Assembly (NCBI GenBank): GCA_022605955.1
Contig: JAKCOZ010000003.1
Span: forward strand, 49,290,179-49,354,178
From: Rallus limicola
Lineage: Eukaryota > Chordata > Aves > Gruiformes > Rallidae
Length of the DNA stretch: 64,000 nt
Direction: 5' to 3'
The first letter of the stretch is position 1; each line of letters begins with the position of its first letter. The notes beneath the pieces were generated by a model, which saw only the letters and a program-made list of their open reading frames with translations, searched no databases and was not told the DNA's origin. A program made the position numbers and the translations under genes. Positions 13,619 through 25,317 of this stretch are shown here, piece by piece.

Positions 13619-14041
13619 TAGTTCCAACACCCTGCCATGGGTAGGCACACCCTCCACTAGACCAGGGTGCTCAAAGCCCCATCCAACCCGGCCTTGAACA
13701 CTGCCAGGGATGGGGCAGCCACAGCTTCTCTGGGAAGCCTGTGCCAGGGTCTTGTCACCCTCACAGAATTTTCCCTTATCTAAATCTAACCTCCTTCATC
13801 TTAAAACCATTAACCCTTGTCCTATCACTATATGCCCAACTAAAAAGTCTCTCCCTATCTCTTTTATGAGTTCCCTTTAAGTATTGAGACACCACAATAA
13901 GGTCTCCCTAGAGCCTTCTCTTCTTCAGGTTGAACAAGCCCAACTCTCTCAGCCTGTCTTCATAGAAGTGCTCTAGCCCTCTCATCTTCTTTGTGGCCCT
14001 CCTCTGGACTTGCTCCAACAGGTTTATGTCCTTATGCTGCT
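13619..14041 (-). mobile_element. CR1 LINE fragment, C-terminal ORF2 and 3'UTR
   Basis: CR1 on the - strand. The + strand shows the reverse-complement landmarks in order: CCAACACCCTGCCATGGG, GGGGCAGCCACAGCTTCTCT, AACCTTCTTCATC-like 3'UTR text, CTTCTTCAGGTTGAACAAGC (encoding FSLEK-type sequence) and TGGCCCTCCTCTGGACTTGC (RRAT-type sequence). Both ends are cut: the last ~60 bases of the 3' tail with its octamers are missing, and the 5' end stops within the thumb region. No open frame of note remains. It belongs to the same broad subtype as the copy at 5853-7996. Confidence 0.88.
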
Positions 14042-16925
14042 CTTGATTATGTGTAATGAAGAATTATGAAGCAGGCAAAAGAAATGCAACTCAGACACAA
14101 AAAATATTATTACCTGAGTTTCAGTTTGAGTTCTTAAAGCTTGTTAGAATGAACAAAACTTGCTGAGTATATGAACCAGTGATTCCTCTACAGAGGAGAT
14201 CAATGGATTTGTGACATGAAGAAGTCTGATTTGGTGCTTTTGCAATAAATATTGTCAGTTAATTTTTTCACTTCTATTACCTTAGAAAAAGAAAAATATG
14301 AAAATTGACTATTATTATTTGCTCTTATTAAAATGCCCAGTATTTTTGTCTTTATCATATTGGGATAATAATCTTCATGAATTTTAGATCCTTTACTGCC
14401 CATTTGATTTAAATATATTGTTTGGTTGTTTTTTTTTTATCCCCCGTGCTCTGCAGCCATGATTCCAAATCTCCATGCAATTTCCTGGGTAGTTTCCCTA
14501 CATTAACATTTTTGCAAAACAAATGTTATGGTAGGGACGACCACCTTCCTGAAGTCAGGGTACCACATGTGCCATTTCTGAGCAGCCAAGCACTTCATCC
14601 CAACTTGCCTTTCAACATGCAAGAGACCTTGACTGTTTAACTCTCCTGCATCATGTAGGAGGGACATGCTTCTCTTGTCCCCTGCGAACAATGCATTTAT
14701 GCCTCTGGCTATGAGAACTGATTGTTTTTATTGCTGCCTATATTTGGAGTGTTTAGATAGATGGCAGATTTATCTCTCACACATAAACCCACAAGCATCA
14801 ACAACTAAACAAGTAAATGAATTGAACAAAAACTGAGCCTTTAAAGTACTTACATGCTATAACTCACTCCACAGGTGAAACCTTTGCCTATTGGAAGGTA
14901 TGAGCTTTTCCATCACTTTCAACACCCAGCAGGTGTCTCTTGTGGGAGAATCATTGCCTTCCAGTGATTTCCAATCAATCAGCCATGTTTCCCACACATA
15001 CAGAGATATCCTGCTTGGCCCAATCCTCCTCTTTTCTCTGTGTGGCTCCACACTAAAATGAAGGTCCTAGCCAGTCTCTGGTAAATTTGCCCAGGTAGCA
15101 CAAGTACTGTCAGGCTATGCATATGATCAATATTGCTTATATCAGAGAAAGACTTTTTTATTTTGCCTTCACCATGCGTTTTTCTTACACTGGTGAGATT
15201 AAGCTGACACAGCAGAGTCATAAACAGTGCAATTGCAGCTTAGTTTTGTAGAGTGCACATAGCTTTGGGCATGAGGCTGTGTTGTGCAGGGGTTACTGGG
15301 CTCTGCATCCTGAGGCCTCATTCCTACAGGTAGAAAGATTTTGAGAGAAGAGCAAAGAAAGGCATAGGCACATACTTTGTGGTGACCCAGGACCCTGTCT
15401 GGCAAAGGATGGATCTTTACTGGGGCCTGGCTTTCAGCAGTAAGAGCTCAGTGCTTCTTGAAGGCAAGTGTTTCCACAGTACTTCAAACTGGGCAAGGCA
15501 AAATTAAAAGAAAGAGAAGCTGCTTTCATCATCTTACTCTGCCATGGTTCAACTCATCTTCTGAAAAGGGTTTACACTGTTTCACAATCTCCAGTGTTAC
15601 GGTTTATGAGTTAGTGGTTTCATTCCCATTTGCACTATATAGGTGCTTGTAAAGGGGTGAAAGCAGTGGAATTGTTTTATGACACAATTTTTCCAGCTGG
15701 ACTAGGGACAGATGGATACCATTATAAAATCCCACTGGCTTTATAGCATTTGCATATGACCATCCAACTACATCATAGCTAGTATCAGGTTTGGCTTCAT
15801 GGACAGCTCTAATTTCTTCAGAACAAGCACTGTTTCTCACCTAGATCACATATTTAACTTTACAGAGGTTGATATATGCTACTCCCATTTAATGTACTTT
15901 GGCAAAGTGTTTGAGCAACGATACTGGACCAACAACTTGTCTTGTTGTTATACAAACAAAGAAGGCAATTCTGATTCTGTTGCACCCCAAAAGCTTGCAG
16001 TGGAAATAGCACATAAGGTAACAGATGGAGACCAGATAGTTGTGGGTGTACAAGGAAGCAATGAAAGAATGTTAGGCAGCATGATAAATAGCCTAATCAT
16101 TAAAGGGTTTTTGTGTGGAAATAACGAAAGGCAGGGGGGAGGGTTGAGGAAGATTAATGAGTTAATTTTAGCATCTATTTATAGAAGCTTCTCCTAAGTG
16201 TGTGCAGCAGATCTGGAGAAATCACAAAGGGCTCTTGGAAACACAAGCAGGTAGTGGCTGACAATCTTGGCCCTTGAATAAAAATGAGGGTAGGGCTGGC
16301 CTTGTGAAATAAACCAGGAGATGGCTAAGGGACTAACTAACCAAAAAAAGAAGAGATTTGAACAAAAAGCTGGAACACAATTCATGTAGCAAAAAGGAAG
16401 GAATAATAAAGAGATGCCAAGAGAAGAAAGGCAAAATCAGGTCAACTGACCATCACAACAGCATTCAGAGTAGACATAAGAAAGAAAAAGGTGTATCTGT
16501 CAAGGTTAGAGAAAAGGCTGCTGCAGCACTGTAAAGGCAATGCTCTGCTTGGACCTGTTATATCTGTAGGGCTGAAAAGGCATGTGCTAGGAAAAAAAAA
16601 GAAATGCTTATGGGTATCTAGAAAATGTCAGAGATATGGAGGGAGGTCTGAGTCAAGGAAGACCATTTGTGGACAAGCAGCACTGCAGCATTATCTTGAA
16701 GCATCAATTATAAAGATATTAAAGGGCTGTCCGCTAGCTGCATGTTACTTGAATTGGCAGCTGGGTATCCATGAAAAGTGTCAGAGAGACAGACCAGGAT
16801 TTCAGTCTCTGCTAAAGGGAATGGATGAGGAACAGAGTTATAGCTCTCTAAACTGTCTGTACTTAGATCACGGAAGAGAAGGGTAGTAGGGATGGAACAC
16901 CCACAAAAAGCTGAAAGTGATGAAG
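14042..16925. other. Unique non-coding DNA with two unexplained open frames
   Basis: AT-rich single-copy sequence between a CR1 fragment and a solo LTR. It holds a compact imperfect hairpin at 14495-14537. Two open frames on + stand out in length but match nothing known: 15799-16197 (132 codons from ATG) and a frame open from about 16405 to 16886. They lie in different frames with no splice signals joining them. They are probably chance frames. Confidence 0.55.
14495..14537. repeat. Short imperfect inverted repeat (hairpin)
   Basis: Arms 14495-14511 and 14521-14537 are 17 bases each. Fifteen of 17 positions are complementary, with a central two-base internal loop and a 9-base terminal loop. 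At about 43 nt it is shorter than a usual animal pre-miRNA (about 60 nt or more), so no RNA function is claimed. Confidence 0.7.
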
Positions 16926-16930
16926 AGGAG
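16926..16930. repeat. Target-site duplication AGGAG (left)
   Basis: A perfect match to AGGAG at 18165-18169, flanking the solo LTR 16931-18164. A 5-bp duplication indicates integrase-mediated insertion. Confidence 0.8.
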
Positions 16931-18164
16931 TGTGGTGGTTTGACCTTGGCTGGAGGCCAGATGTCCACTAAAGCCATTCTATCACTTCCTTTTTCAGATA
17001 GACCTCTACTTTTCTCAGGGGAGAAAATATATATTGAGAGGCTTAGGAATCAAGATAAGGACAGGGAGAGATCTTTCTGCAATCAGTGTCACCGGCAGAA
17101 CAGACTCAACAGGGAATAAAGGAAAGAAAACTCTCTAATTCATTACACTGCACTGCACATACAGTGACGTCAGAGTTGGGAAATGAGAAGTGTGACCAGA
17201 CCTTGAAGCCCGTTCTACCACCCTTCCCTTCTTAGCAGGCTTCCCTTCAGTCATGATTTCACTCCTTTCTTCCTGCCACGTTGTGACACAGGGAGGGGCA
17301 GGGAATGGGGGAATAGGGTTTCAGTCGGTTCCTCATGAGCTGTTTTCCTTCTTAGCTGGGGGGGGTATTCCTCACACCCTTCCCTGCTCCAGCGTGTGGT
17401 CCCTCCCATGGGAGACAGTTTTCCATGAACATCTCCACTGAGATTTTTTTTCCCACAGGGCTTCAACTCTTCACCAGTTGCCCCAACATGGGTCACTGCT
17501 ATGGGGTGCAGTCATAAATCACAGAATGTCTCAGTCTCTTGGGCCCAGACAGCTCCAGCCTGGTCCCGCACAGAGTCACAAGTGTTGTAACCCCCAGCAA
17601 ACCTGCTCTGGTGTGGATTTCTCTCTCTCTCATCTCTGTGTCTCTGTCTCTCTCCATGGGCTGCAAGTACTGGCAGAGGTTTGCTCCAATGTGGATCATA
17701 GTGTCTTCTGTATGTCTCCCTCTGCTCCAGCATGGGGCCTCTCCACAGTCTGCAGGTGGACTCTCTGCTCCCCATCATCTTCCATGGGCTGTGGGGGGAC
17801 ACCAGCTCCCCTATGGGTTTCTTCACGAGCTGCAGGGGCATCTTTTTTTCCAGTGTCTGGGGCACCTTCTCCCCCCATCTTCCCTGGTATTGGTGCCTGC
17901 ATAGTTTCCTGCATCTTCTCACTCCCTGATCTGGTGGCAAAAAGCAGCCATTTCTGGGGTTTTTTTTTTCCACTCTTAAATATTATATCCCAGAAGTGCT
18001 GTGACTGTTGCTAATGGGCTTGACCTTGGTCAGTGGAGACTCCGGCCTTGAGCCGGCTGGTGTTTGCTCTGTGGGGCCTGCAGAGAGCTTCTGGCTGCTT
18101 CTTGCAGAAGCCACCCCTACAGACCGACTTCTCTACCAGAACCCTATCATGCAAATCCACAGCA
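16931..18164 (-). mobile_element. Solo LTR (about 1.23 kb) of an avian ERV, - strand
   Basis: On - it runs from TGCTGTGGATTTGC at the 18164 end to AAACCACCACA at the 16931 end, giving TG...CA termini and a perfect AGGAG duplication. Its landmarks are typical of a long avian ERV LTR. Early in the LTR is a segment with GAAGCC.CCCC spacing. A TATA-like AATATTTAAGAG sits near 17978-17993. A degenerate minisatellite of GCTGGAGCA-like units follows (seen on + as TGCTCCAGC at about 17385, 17604, 17682 and 17723). The 3' part has CTCTCCCTGTCCTTATC and GAAGTGATAGAATGGCTTT. The expected polyadenylation hexamer is degenerate (AATGAA on -). The orientation follows from the TATA, repeat, poly(A) order and is inference. 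Open frames inside (up to 178 codons on +) are by-products of its GC-rich low-stop composition, not genes. Confidence 0.82.
17615..17660. repeat. CT/GT-rich simple sequence inside the LTR
   Basis: An imperfect TCTC tract with TCTGTG interruptions, lying between two GCTCC repeat units. It accounts for the low-complexity Arg/Glu-rich or Ser/Leu-rich translations in this stretch. Confidence 0.7.
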
Positions 18165-18169
18165 AGGAG
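18165..18169. repeat. Target-site duplication AGGAG (right)
   Basis: The right-hand copy of the 5-bp duplication flanking the solo LTR. Confidence 0.8.
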
Positions 18170-20177
18170 CCTCTGAATAATATCTCAGAGCAACTGGGAA
18201 GCAGGAGGAAAACCAGGAGGGGATGGAATATTAGGTGCTACTGAAAAATAGGATCCCCAGAGGAGCTCTGCTGCTGTTGCAGGCAGATGACAACTCAAGG
18301 TCAATGAAAACTGCACTTGTGGAAAAAGAAGTCTGTAGAGGTCTTCTGTTGATACCAGTTATACCTGACTACAATGGAAAAGGTTTGCTTTGCAGCAAGC
18401 TTAAAATTATTCCATTGCATTCCTTGATGTGTCAAAATTAACACCGTGACTAAGTGCTTTATAAGTATTTGACAAACTTGTCATTAAAGTAGAAGTAGTA
18501 ACCTATTATTTTTAAATTAGGAAGTAACTTATGGACTTCCTTACAACTCTGTATTTCCATGTGTGCTTTTATAGGACACTTTCCACACTTCCTGATTTTA
18601 TGCAGTGTATTATGTGGGATTATAATTATTTTTCTGACTCCACAGTGATCATACACATTAAATATTCATCATAGAACACTAATTAAAGTGAATAATCCCT
18701 CCCCCCATGTTTATAATTATTTTAAATACTCAGAACTTAATTAAGAAAGCTAGAGGATTAAAGGATTAAAAGAAAGTGTTTTGGGGTAGCCAAATGGTAA
18801 AATTGTAAGAATAAAATAATCTTAAGCTTTTATAGTGTTAAGGCCAGGAGGTAAAAAAGACTTAAAAATAGAGGAGAAAGACTAAAGAGAAAGTATCAAG
18901 TTAACATAGAAACTACACCTGTATATTTAAGTTCTAATTTGTATTATTTATTGGTAGACTACATTTCTGTACCTAGATGCAGCTTACTTCTAAGACCAGT
19001 ATTTTCTATGAGAATAATACCACTCTGTAGTTAACTTTACAGCAAGTTCCATAAAATAATTAAATAAATAGAAATTAGAAAGTTGAGTAAGTTGCATCCC
19101 TTTAAGATTAAAGCCCAAACTTTCTATGTTTGATGTGACACTCATATGCACAAGGCTGCCTGAGATACAGCCCATGTAGCTTGTGTTAGAAGTTAGTGAG
19201 GTGAAGCTGGCTGAATTGCCTTAGTGCTGAAAAAATGTATGAGAAATCTTTTTGCAGTTAGAAATCATGGTTACATTTTGATTAAGTAGTGAGGTATGTA
19301 TGCAAGCATACCTAGGAAGAACATACTAAGAGGTTGTTTAACATGTTATTAAAGATGCATCTGTGACTCCAATACATCAGTGGCAAACTGGCTGCTGAAT
19401 CATCAGGGACAAGAATTCATCCTCCAAAGATATTGTTTTAAATGTTTAACTTAATGCTTATGATAAATGCTCATGACTGCTTGACATACAGTTTTCTACT
19501 GCTGCTTCTAAATAATTAGCATTTAGCTAGTGCCTGAGGTCTAGGTCCTAGTTTGACACTCTGTAAAACTTTCTGAAAAACTGCTGAAAATGGTGAGGCT
19601 TCACCAACAAGGTCAGTCAGGGAAGCATATGGAGACAGAGTTTTTCTCATTTATCCCTGTTAGAATGCAAGAAATAGGGCTGTCCAAAACCCAGCTGCAC
19701 TGTTGCTTACTTGGGTTGACATGCCCAACTTTAGAAAAACAAAACTTTGGTTGGGACAATATTTCACAAACAATAATCATTCAGTCGTTCAAGAAAGCAC
19801 TGCTTTATGTTTTACAGTCTAATGAGCCAGTGGTTAGTTAACCTCTGTGTTATTTTGTTTATAGCTTTAATAAAAAGGAGGCTTTAATAAAAAGTGTTTA
19901 TGCAAGCCTCACTTGCACTAAAGAAATTTGATATGGTATAATTTTGTACATGGAATTTTGCTTCAATGCTATTTTCTGCCAAGGCTCTTAAGGAAACTAA
20001 CGCAATGTTTTTGAAGCCCTGATGCATGATTTTATGTAATACTGTTCCTTTACATCAATTACATGGAGTCACATCTCCTACTTTGCCTGAGCTGCCTCTT
20101 CCCTCAGTGAAAATCCCACACATTGGGACTTCAGTGAGATGATTCAAATTGCTCATACTATTAAATGACAGTGAAGT

Positions 20178-20694
20178 TTACAGATAAACACTGTACAACT
20201 GACAGCAGATTTTTGCCTCCAGTTTTTGCAACACAGCTCTATTTGAGTCAAAAAGGCAATTTTTAGACCTTAAAGTCATACTGTCAGATAATGTCCAAAC
20301 AGTTTTCATGTATTCACACAAGTGCTCCCAGAAGGGTTTTAAGATGGGGAACTCACTGTGAACTGCTTTATTGAAAGGCTGTGGAAAAATATCAGCAAAC
20401 AAAACAAAAGCAGGATTATCTGAGCAAGGCATGTTACACAGCCTGCTCAGCTGAATGAACACAGCTGCCTGCTTCTTTTGTGGCAGAACCTGGGAAAAGA
20501 TCACCAAATAGCTGGGCAGTAATATGTTCTGAATATATAGCATGCTACTTTGGAGAAGCTCATATGAATTATCTGACATAACAGATGCTCTTTGTGGTAA
20601 GTAAATAGGTTTGATTAATGAAGATTTCAGTACTTTTACATATTTACTTTTTTTTTTTAATCGGTTCTTATTTGGAATATTGTGAATTCATGCC
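20178..20694 (-). other. Unexplained ~172-codon open frame (133 codons from ATG)
   Basis: The frame is open on - from about 20694 to a stop at 20178. The first ATG is at 20579, giving 133 residues. I do not recognise the protein. It is not CR1 or retroviral in any way I can see. The predicted product is Leu/Ser/Phe-rich with six to seven Cys and stretches such as DNPAFVLFADIFPQPF and EFPILKPFWEHLCEYMK. It has no signal peptide and no clear transmembrane span. At its upstream edge an A-run-encoded KKK stretch and low-complexity sequence suggest the open frame there is incidental. By my rough reckoning (a 6% stop rate) one such frame could occur by chance in about one in five windows of this size. 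It could be a retropseudogene, a lone exon or noise; noise cannot be excluded. Confidence 0.25.
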
Positions 20695-21351
20695 TGTAAT
20701 ATTATTGTAGCCTAAATGATTTATGTGGTGCAAGTCTTAAAACTAAAATTAAAATCAGTTTGTTTTGACTGGAATTACAGTTCTTCAAAGTCAAGTGCTT
20801 CCTCTAGACTTACAAGGAATAAGGACATGCTTTAGCTATGGCAGATGGCACATGAAATATCCATTAGTTTTTGATGAGATTGATGGGTTTCCATCACAGG
20901 AAATAGTTTCCTTGTAGTGTTGCCTTAAATAACTTGGAAACTCATACTAGAAAAGTTATTTGATGCCTCCTGTCCTTATAAATTGATCCCAAGATTGAAT
21001 AAATATCTAAGAAATCTTGCTGAGCATGATACAGAACATGTTCTGGCTCTGTAACATCTAGGAGAGTGTGACTCTGGAAAGGGACTAATTTTCCAAGTGG
21101 ATTTTTTAATGTGGGCAGCTGGTTCCCTGAGTCCCAGCCCAAATTCTTTTGTGACACAGTTTATATGCTGTCTGGGATCAAAATTGCTTCTCTTTGTTTG
21201 CACAAGTGATGGAACTTGTCTTTATGTGAAAAGAAACAACCCAAATTTTAGGCTGCATGGGAAAATTTGAGTTAGCTGCTGTGACCACTCCTCCCCCTCC
21301 CCAACCCAGTCCAAATGGGACTCATTTCTGGTACCGTTGTCTTCAGTTATT

Positions 21352-21376
21352 GGATTGAATTGGATTGGATTGGAAG
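21352..21376 (+). repeat. Short TTGGA pentamer array
   Basis: About five tandem TTGGA/TTGAA units. Too short to call more than a microsatellite. Confidence 0.8.
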
Positions 21377-21584
21377 TAAGTGGGATACTTTGGTTATTAA
21401 TCTGTTCATTGGCATCTGTGACTCCTTAGGATCTCCCAAGATGAGGTCATAAGCAGCCAAACTGTAATGGATCTTTGATCAGACATTCTTCCCATTTTCT
21501 ATGTCTAGTGAAGATCTTGGACTCCTAAGATTTTCTGGGCCAGCACCTGAAGTCCTCAGTCAAGGGAACTACAATTGACTTCCT

Positions 21585-23075
21585 GAATCACAGAATCACA
21601 GAATCACAGAATCACAGAATCTTTAGGGGTTGGAAGGGACCTCAAGAGATCATCGGGTCCAACCCCCCTGCCAAAGCAGGCTCCCTATCTCATATTACAT
21701 AGATAGGCATCCAGACAAGACTTGAATATCTCCATAGAAGGAGACTCCACCACCTCCCTGGGCAGCCTATTCCACTGCTCCGTCACCCTCAGTGTGAAAA
21801 AGTTCATCCGCATGTTGGTGCGGAACTGCCTGTGCTCCAGCTTACAGCCATTGCCCCTAGTCCTGTCCCCACTGACCACTGAAAATGGGCTGGCCAATTC
21901 CCCCTGCATCCCAAGTCTAAGATATTAATAGACACTAATTAGGTCCCCCCTAAGTCTTCTTTTCTCCAGGCTGAACAGACCCAGCTCACTCAGCCTTTCC
22001 TCATAGGGGAGATGTTCCAGGCCCCTAATCATCTTCGTTGCCCTTCTCTGGACTCTCTCCAGAAGGTCCCTGTCTTTTTTATACCAGGGAGCCCAGAACT
22101 GGACACAGTACTCCAGGTGGGGCCTGACCAACGCAGAGTAGAGGGGGAGGATCACTTCCTTCGACCTGCTGGACACACTCTTCCTGATGCATCCCAGGAT
22201 CCCATTGGCTCTTTTAGCCACCAGTGCACACTGCTGGCTCATAGCCAACCTGTCATCAACCAGGACCCCCAGGTCCTTCTCCACAGAGCTCTTCTCCAGC
22301 AGGTCGTCCCCCAGCCTGTACTGATAAAGTCGGTTGTTCCTCCCCAGGTGCAAGACTTTACACTTGCTCTTGTTGAACTTCATTAGATTTTTCCCAGCCC
22401 AGCTCTCCAGCCTGTCCAGGTCTGGCTGGATGGCAGCGCAGTGTTCCTGCGTGTCAGCCACTCCTCCCAGCTTTGTATCATCAGTGTACTTGCTGAGGGT
22501 GGATGCAATTCCCTCATCAAGGTCGTCAATGAAGATACTAAACAGGACTGGACCCAACACTGAGCCCTGGGGAACACCACTAGTCACAGGCCTCCATTCA
22601 GATTCTACTCCATTGATCACAACCCTCTGAGCCCGGTCCGACAGCCAGTTCTCAACCCACCTCACTGTCCGCTTATCTATCCCTTGTTCTCTCAGCTTCT
22701 CTATCAGGATGTCATGGGAGACAGTATCGAAAGCTTTGCTAAAGTCAAGGTAGATGATATCCACTGCTCTCCCTTCATCCAGCCAGTTGGTGATGAGATC
22801 ATTGAAGGCTATGAGATTAGTCGAGCATGATCTCCCCTTGGTGAATCCATGCTGACTACTCCTCATGACCTTCTTCTCTTCCAGTTGTTTGGAGATGGCA
22901 TCCAAAACAAGCTGTTCCATCATCTTTCCAGGGACAGAAGTGAGGCTGACTGGCCTATAGTTACTGGGATCCTCCTTCTTGCCTTTTTTAAAGACTGGAG
23001 TGACATTGGCTATCCTCCAATCTACAGGCACTTCTCCTGTAGTCCAGGACCTATCGAAGATGAATATTTGTCTGC
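21585..23075 (-). mobile_element. CR1 LINE, 5'-truncated, near-intact RT
   Basis: The best-preserved CR1 here. The 3' terminus lies at 21585-21619, with four to five tandem CACAGAAT octamers (ATTCTGTG on -), the diagnostic CR1 tail. Reading on -, CR1 similarity starts near 23075 within ORF2 and continues through RT to the ORF2 C-terminus and a short 3'UTR. No CR1 endonuclease is present, consistent with 5' truncation during target-primed reverse transcription. The low decay, compared with the copies at 5.9 and 36.4 kb, suggests a younger insertion. No flanking target duplication is obvious. Confidence 0.95.
21685..23065 (-). pseudogene. CR1 ORF2 reverse transcriptase, C-terminal part, one stop
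   Basis: The product would be the reverse transcriptase of the CR1 ORF2 protein. An open frame runs from 23133 to 21925 (402 codons, the first ~20 being flanking DNA) and continues in the same frame from 21909 to 21685. Only one in-frame TAA near 21925, after GDLISVY, separates them. Visible RT blocks, with approximate residues in the 402-codon frame, are: [14 protein letters not shown] (40-53), NYRPVSLTS (59-67), the finger motif [10 protein letters not shown] (94-103), motif A with [14 protein letters not shown] (126-140), [11 protein letters not shown] (186-196), and the catalytic box YTDDTKLGG, where related CR1s have FADD. Both aspartates are kept, but the preceding residues are changed. 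The C-terminal piece has [12 protein letters not shown] and FKSCLDAYL. With no endonuclease and one stop it cannot move itself. Confidence 0.9.
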
Positions 23076-25317
23076 AAAAAACACTCAGTTGAAATTTGGA
23101 GGCACAGGTACAGGCTGAGCTTGCTGGAGGCAAGGATCATTCTATAGAAACAAAAAATGTTTTTATACTCTATTTGATGCCTATTTAGACACTGGTCCAC
23201 TGTTACTTTACTCAGGATATGGTTGGTGAGTTCTATGAGTTCAGTTATATCTTGGAGAACTTTGCATCATGGAAAAGTGTACCCTGTAAAGGGCAAGGGA
23301 AACCAGAATCTGAATTTTTCATAGAATCAATGTCATGAATAGAATGAATAATGTTTTGTCAGGTTTGTGATTACTTATGAACCCTACTCCCGATTTAGCC
23401 TAGGAAAAGCATTCCTGGTGAACTTATGCTGCTGATGTTAATTTTAGAATCACAGCTCAGTTTTGACTTACTAGTTTTTCTTATCATAAATTAATATTAC
23501 ATGATAATGACTCTTTTATTTATATGCATTCAGATCAGGATTACTTCAGTGGAATTAATAGTTCATTTCAGTGGAAAGCTGACATCAGAGTGAAGGAAGA
23601 GATCTGTTAGTAAATCACAACAGAAAATACATCCTTAGGTACTCTGGTCTGCTTTTGCAACTCAGAAAAGTGTAGATAGTTTTGATTAGCACTTAATTCA
23701 GTAATGCAAACTGTCTTTCATTTTTTTTAAACATTTAGGGTTTTCTTGTATTAACCAAAGCATGTTTACAAAAATAACTCTTGAGCCCATTAACACTGAA
23801 AAGACATGAAAGAGAGAGTAGAGCAGCTTGGGAGTCTTGAACCTGGGTGAGGTGATTTTTCATTAGACCAGTGTTTCCCAGACCACCTTTTCTGATTTAC
23901 TTGCAGAGTACTGTTTATAAGATCATCACTATCTGCCCCAAAGTGTTACAGTTCCCAATTCTGAGAATCTTTTGCAGTGGTCATCAAACACACAGACTGA
24001 TCTAAGGTTTTATACTCAATTGTTTCAGTGTAATCAATAGAGATAGCCACTCCAGTGAAGTGTGATCCCACTTGGGAGAAGCTCACAGAATTACAGTAGC
24101 TCCAGCTGCCATCTCTGAGGAAAACCCCTATTTTTAAATTAAATTGAGACACAACACAACTACCTTTTTTTTTTTTCTCCCTTAAACCATTTTCTCAGCT
24201 CTTTTGTTTGTGCAGAAATGTTGCTTAATTCTGCTATGCTGACTCTTCAGTGGAGGTTTACAGAACCCAAACCCTGAACTTCTGTGGGTTTAACTCGGTT
24301 TACATCCTGGCATAATAGTCTGAAACCATAGAAAATACCAAAGCATTTTGCTTAGCTCAAAGCAAATCTACTCCTGATTGCCATCTAGTGAACCAGACTA
24401 GTACACTCCCTACTACATTATTACCGGTCTGATTATTTCCTGCCTACAGAAGCCTAAAGGGATGAATTGCATCTCCCTCTCTCTATGCAGCCAACAAAAT
24501 CCAGGCAGAAGAACCTGAATGTCTCCATCAGATGATGAGGAACAAAGAGGAGCAGAATCAGGGCCATGACCCTGCACTACTTATGAACAAAATCACAGAG
24601 AAGACAGATGTCCCCAGGCATCTCATTCTGTAGATGGATCTGTGGCATGGAGCTTGCTCCCCTTTGTGCCAGGACTATCCCTAAATAGAGATGGGTGAAA
24701 CTTTTCTACTGTATGTGAACACTCTTGACTTTTAATGGATAACTACATTTTAGAGTTGAAAACTCTATGACCCCTCACAATACCTTTTGTAGGCAATATT
24801 TTTTTGTGCAGCATGTGCTTAAAGAAAGAAAATTTTTTTCATAAAAATTTTCAGATCAGTCTTACGCCCTCACAAATCCTTAGCTGATCTTACCCACAGT
24901 CAATCATTTACTTTCACTGCTAGTTTAAGAGACTGCACAGTCTCGGAAAGATTGTTCCCTCTTATGGATGTAACTCCAGGGTTCCTAATTCATTCATTGA
25001 ATCATACTGTGAACTCAGAATAATGAGGATTTAAATGCATTTTAAAATCTTGTTTCTGTGTGACATGACCAACCTTTCACTAACAGATAGATTGGGTCAC
25101 ATTAGTCACAAACAAGGAGCATAAACAGCACCTTTAATGTCATGATCCTTCATTTCTAAACCAGCTGAAGCCACCCTATGACTTGTATGCTTAGTTATCA
25201 AATCATCCTGAGGCACCACACTCCAAGGTAACTCATCAGAAATAATCAATGACACTTTATAGTCTTGATAATTTTTAAGTGGTTCATTTGTTTATTTGGT
25301 TGCTTGTGGGTTTTGCT

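Larger units (their letters stand above)
18170..21584. other. Unique non-coding DNA; one long unexplained open frame
   Basis: AT-rich single-copy sequence (18400-19000 is especially rich in AT). The only notable item is an open frame on - at 20178-20694, listed separately. A short TTGGA pentamer array occurs at 21352-21376. No repeat family or host exon is recognised. Confidence 0.55.

Noticed and set aside
17478..18014. 178-codon open frame on + (and 153-codon frame on -)
   Set aside because: Both lie inside the solo LTR 16931-18164, whose GC-rich minisatellite has few stops. They overlap on both strands and match no protein.
16925..18265. Alternative 6-bp duplication GAGGAG (16925-16930 and 18260-18265), implying a longer ERVK-type LTR
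   Set aside because: The LTR family start (TGCTGTGGATTTGC on -) falls at 18164 and is directly flanked by AGGAG. The further copy is G/A-rich chance text.
21722..22630. Open frames on + across the 21.6-23.1 kb CR1 (68, 124 and 98 codons)
   Set aside because: Antisense shadows of the CR1 reverse transcriptase.
24480..24632. Exon-like segment after a CTCTCTATGCAG acceptor
   Set aside because: The open frame is only about 46 codons, with no matching donor or known protein. One splice-like motif is expected by chance in this length.
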